Of a DNA stretch of 17,073 bases, positions 14,467 to 17,073 are shown one piece after another (position 1 is the first letter of the stretch; every line of letters starts with the position of its first letter). Below the pieces are notes generated by a model. The model was given only the letters and a program-made list of their open reading frames with translations. It was not told the origin of the DNA and ran no database searches. Both the position numbers and the translations under genes were made by a program. Source of the stretch: JAQVWU01 sp964628455 (GTDB lineage: Bacteria > Bacillota > Clostridia > Oscillospirales > CAG-272). Location of the stretch: positions 1-17,073 of the forward strand of contig CAZVPD010000080.1 in assembly GCA_964628455.1 (NCBI GenBank). Reading direction: 5' to 3'.

Positions 14467-15339
14467 GTGTATTTCGACATTCACGCTCATGTTTATAAAT
14501 ATCAGTATCCCGACGGCTTCGGCCGCATGCTGATGATCTCACCGGAACGACTGCTTGAGCGGCAAAACGCGCTGGGTATCGGGCGAGCGGTCCTTCTGCC
14601 GCTGGTCAGCCCCGAACTGTATGTGCCCCAGTCCGTCGGGGAGATCATCGAGCTTGCGGACCGTTCGGACGGACGGTGGATCCCCTTCTGCAACATGGAC
14701 CCCCGCGTGCTGACCAACAGCAGCGACGCGCCCCTCGGCGTGCTGCTTGAGTATTACAAAAAAGCCGGGTGCAGGGGGATAGGCGAAGTGCTGCCGAATA
14801 TGCCCTGGTCGGAGCCGCGGCTGCAGAACCTGCTTCACTGCGCGCAGGACGCGGCCATGCCGCTGCTTTTCGACATGACGGGACGACTCGGTTACGGTTA
14901 CGGCATATACGACGAACCGGGTATGCCTCAGCTCGAGCGGTCGCTCGAACGTTTTCCGGATCTGGTCATGATCGGTCACGGACCGGCTTTCTGGGCGGAG
15001 ATCTCGGTGCTTCGCGACGAGGGTGACCGGTACGGATACCCGTCCTATCCCGTCATCGGAGAGGGGAGGGTGGCGGACTTAATGCGTAAATACCCGAATC
15101 TCCGGGTCGAGATATCGGCCGGAAGCGGCGCCAACGCCATGCTGCGCGACACCGCATACGCCGTGAAATTCATTGCGGAATTTTCGGACCGGATCATGTT
15201 CGGCACCGATATCTGTTACGACGACCAGCCGGTTCCCCAGACCGGATTTCTCGAAGGCCTGCTTGCCGGCGGACAGATCACCCCGGATGTTTTTGAGGCG
15301 ATAGCGCACGGGAACGCCGAACGGCTTCTCGATCTGTGA
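14467..15339 (+). CDS. Amidohydrolase-family (COG2159-like) TIM-barrel protein
   Basis: The 290-residue product reads as an amidohydrolase-2-type barrel. It has H6-A-H8 on the first strand, GEVLP with E107 mid-barrel, GHGPAF with H171, and FGTDI with D248 near the end, followed by HGNAERLL, the usual terminal helix. The strand that normally provides another histidine reads LLFDMTG (133-139) with no histidine, so metal binding may differ from typical members. The start is GTG at 14467, chosen because AAGGAGG (14453-14459) ends seven bases before it, immediately after the PHP gene stop; no ATG competes. It is the last gene of the three-hydrolase group and is followed by a terminator. Hydrolase, decarboxylase or lactonase activity are all possible in this family. 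Confidence 0.87.
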   Translation: MYFDIHAHVYKYQYPDGFGRMLMISPERLLERQNALGIGRAVLLPLVSPELYVPQSVGEIIELADRSDGRWIPFCNMDPRVLTNSSDAPLGVLLEYYKKAGCRGIGEVLPNMPWSEPRLQNLLHCAQDAAMPLLFDMTGRLGYGYGIYDEPGMPQLERSLERFPDLVMIGHGPAFWAEISVLRDEGDRYGYPSYPVIGEGRVADLMRKYPNLRVEISAGSGANAMLRDTAYAVKFIAEFSDRIMFGTDICYDDQPVPQTGFLEGLLAGGQITPDVFEAIAHGNAERLLDL

Positions 15340-15345
15340 ATCAAA

Positions 15346-15388
15346 AAACAGCCGGATCCCGGTAAATGACTCCCCGGTCCGGCTGTTT
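15346..15388. terminator. Bidirectional rho-independent terminator
   Basis: AAACAGCCGGA (15346-15356) and TCCGGCTGTTT (15378-15388) form a perfect 11-base stem. The loop can add an inner CCGG/CCGG pairing. An A tract lies to the left and ATTTT to the right, so the hairpin serves both the amidohydrolase gene (+, ends 15339) and the SPFH gene (-, ends 15402). Confidence 0.88.
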
Positions 15389-15401
15389 ATTTTAAACTGT
15401 T

Positions 15402-17073
15402 TTATTTGGCGGGACCGGCCGTTTCGGTGCCGGCGGGTGTTGTCTCCCCCGGGTGAGAAGCGTCGCCGCTCTGTAAATTAACGCCTAATTTGTCGATCGT
15501 GATAAATTTAAGCAGCGTGTCCATGACCGTGGAACCGCCGCTGCCGTTTTTGCCGTCCCCGCCCATATTTACGATCGTTTTGGGCACGATGTCAACGGTG
15601 GCTGTGCTGATCGCACCGGCTAATTTTTCGGCTACATCCTGTATCAGGCGGTATTGCGCCCCGCCGTATGCCTTGACCTGCGCATCGATCGCTTTTGCGC
15701 GGGCTAAGCCGACAGACGTTTCTTTGGCACCTTCGGCTTCGCCTTCCATGGTCAGTTTTTTGGCGTTTGCTCCCGCGAGGGCGATGATCTGTTCCGCTTC
15801 CATTTCGGCTCTGCGGGCAAGTGCGGAGCCGTTGTTTTTTTCCACTTCGATCTGGATTTTGGATTTGGTAAGGGCGGTCTGCTGTATTGCGACCGCTTCC
15901 GCTTCACGCAGGGATTTTTCGCTTTCGGCGGCGGACTGCTGTTTCTGATAGGTTATTTTCTTTTCCTCGGCTATCTGGCGGTCACGCAGCTGGGTGAGGA
16001 TGTTTTCGATCTGAACGTCATTGACTTCCGATTTCGGCGTTCCGATCAGCACTTCCTCCAGCTCGAGATTGTATTTCGCGAATTTCTCCTTCATTTCGAA
16101 GACGGCGCGTTCGCGTATTTCGCTGCGCTCCTGGATGAGCTGGATCAGTGTTTTGGTCTGGGCAACATCCTTGAAGTAAGCGCTTACAAGAGGGTCGAGT
16201 GACTGGTTGACCAGCAGCGAGATATCGCCGAATCTTTGGATCACCCACGGCGCCTGTTTGTAATCGATATGCATGACGACGGACAGGGGCAGCGCCGGTT
16301 CGAAAGCGTCTTTGGTGATGATATCGACTTCGGTCAGGTTTTCGTCGTATTTATGGTCGCCCGTCTCGCCTTTGTTCCATTTTAATATGATGTTTGTCGT
16401 GGGCACCAGCACAACTTTGCCGGCGTCGGTATTGAACGCGTATTTTCCGGCCATCAGAGGCTTCGCAAGCACGCCCTTGCAGCCTTGTTCGACCAGCTCG
16501 CCGTGCTTATAATCGGCGCCCGTTTTGTCTTCTCCTTCTTTGCCGAAAAACGAAACGACAACGCCGACATTTCCTATCGGTACGACGGTCTTCGGATAAT
16601 ATTCGACCGTCGCGAACAGCCGGTTGATATAATACGTTCCGTCCGTTAAAACCTGGAGCTGTTTGCCGCGGTAACCGCCGAGTTCCAGAAACTTTTCGGG
16701 GTCCTGGAAACTGGAATGTCCTTCTCCCATATCGGGGGCTATGATTTCACCCTGGGGCAGCGAATTTCCGTCGTGTACCGTGACGATGCCCATCAGGTCG
16801 CTGTTTTTTTCTCCCGCGTTGCCCATAATGACGATCGGGCGGAATGCGTTCCGGAACTTCAGGGTCTCCTGCATGCTGTTGATGATGCCGATTTCCTCTC
16901 TTCGCGTGGAAATGCTTTTGATGCTGTCGGATGTGATCACGATAAACTGAGCCAGGTTGATCGCGTATGTACCCTCCCTTAATATTCCGCGCTGCGGGCC
17001 CCTCTGGCCGCCGTTCTGCAGAAAACCGCGGACGTCCTGGAAGTTGACCGCTTCGCCGATGACTTTCCCGAGC
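15402..17073 (-). CDS. Flotillin-like SPFH-domain protein (5' end outside window)
   Basis: The open frame runs off the right edge of the window, giving at least 556 residues with the N-terminus missing. The apparent GTG start at 16940 lies inside the domain and is not the start, because the codons beyond it continue family sequence (GGQRGPQRGILREGTYAIN). It has an SPFH/band-7 region with VPIGNVGVVVSFFG, then the long Ala/Glu-rich coiled coil of flotillins (roughly codons on 16060-15650, EEKKITYQKQ, ALARRAEMEAEQ, ALAGANAKKL). A Gly/Ser/Thr/Pro-rich tail ends AGPAK. Flotillins scaffold membrane microdomains. An NfeD partner would be expected on the unseen upstream side, if present at all. The block with FQD, GGxRG and GTYxIN occurs twice. 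The gene converges on the hydrolase operon and shares its terminator. Confidence 0.92.
   Translation of the reverse strand, partial: LGKVIGEAVNFQDVRGFLQNGGQRGPQRGILREGTYAINLAQFIVITSDSIKSISTRREEIGIINSMQETLKFRNAFRPIVIMGNAGEKNSDLMGIVTVHDGNSLPQGEIIAPDMGEGHSSFQDPEKFLELGGYRGKQLQVLTDGTYYINRLFATVEYYPKTVVPIGNVGVVVSFFGKEGEDKTGADYKHGELVEQGCKGVLAKPLMAGKYAFNTDAGKVVLVPTTNIILKWNKGETGDHKYDENLTEVDIITKDAFEPALPLSVVMHIDYKQAPWVIQRFGDISLLVNQSLDPLVSAYFKDVAQTKTLIQLIQERSEIRERAVFEMKEKFAKYNLELEEVLIGTPKSEVNDVQIENILTQLRDRQIAEEKKITYQKQQSAAESEKSLREAEAVAIQQTALTKSKIQIEVEKNNGSALARRAEMEAEQIIALAGANAKKLTMEGEAEGAKETSVGLARAKAIDAQVKAYGGAQYRLIQDVAEKLAGAISTATVDIVPKTIVNMGGDGKNGSGGSTVMDTLLKFITIDKLGVNLQSGDASHPGETTPAGTETAGPAK

Overview
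The window looks like a chromosomal segment of a low-to-mid GC Gram-positive anaerobe, probably a member of the Clostridia (Bacillota). The reasons are strong AGGAGG-type ribosome binding sites, a CsoR/CopA/CopZ copper module of the Gram-positive type, Sec/lipobox lipoproteins, a NadA with the compact cysteine pattern, and a flotillin-like SPFH protein. The run of ten Ns inside nadA marks a scaffold join, as expected for a draft or metagenome-assembled genome. The species cannot be named from this sequence. I see no mobile element, tRNA, rRNA or CRISPR array.

Left arm (1-3913, + strand): nadA (quinolinate synthase, interrupted by the gap), mnmA (tRNA 2-thiouridylase), ridA (imine/enamine deaminase), an HD-domain hydrolase nearly coupled to ridA, and a lipoprotein with a sulfite-oxidase-type molybdopterin fold. 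About 140 bases after the last gene lies a decayed second copy of its 3' end, followed by a strong bidirectional terminator facing the next, convergent block.

Centre (4235-11778, - strand): a copper-handling block. Reading downstream on the minus strand it encodes an HMA-SafE/CycZ-cupredoxin membrane fusion protein, then csoR behind a consensus promoter with a CsoR-like palindrome at the start site, the Cu(+) ATPase copA, an unassigned lipoprotein, the chaperone copZ, an OmpR-type response regulator and its histidine kinase. CsoR should release the operator when Cu(I) rises. CopZ would deliver Cu(I) to CopA for export, and the fusion protein and the lipoprotein probably handle copper in or outside the membrane. 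No separate promoter was found for the two-component pair, so it may be read from the copper promoter.

Right arm (12024-15339, + strand): a three-gene group of metal-dependent hydrolases of three different folds. These are an ACT-ACT-metallo-beta-lactamase fusion, a PHP-domain phosphoesterase-like protein and an amidohydrolase-family protein with an altered metal site. Their substrates are unknown. This group and the copper lipoprotein are the best candidates for undescribed biology here. The window ends in a convergent flotillin-like SPFH gene (- strand, 5' end cut off by the window edge), separated from the hydrolases by a shared bidirectional terminator.
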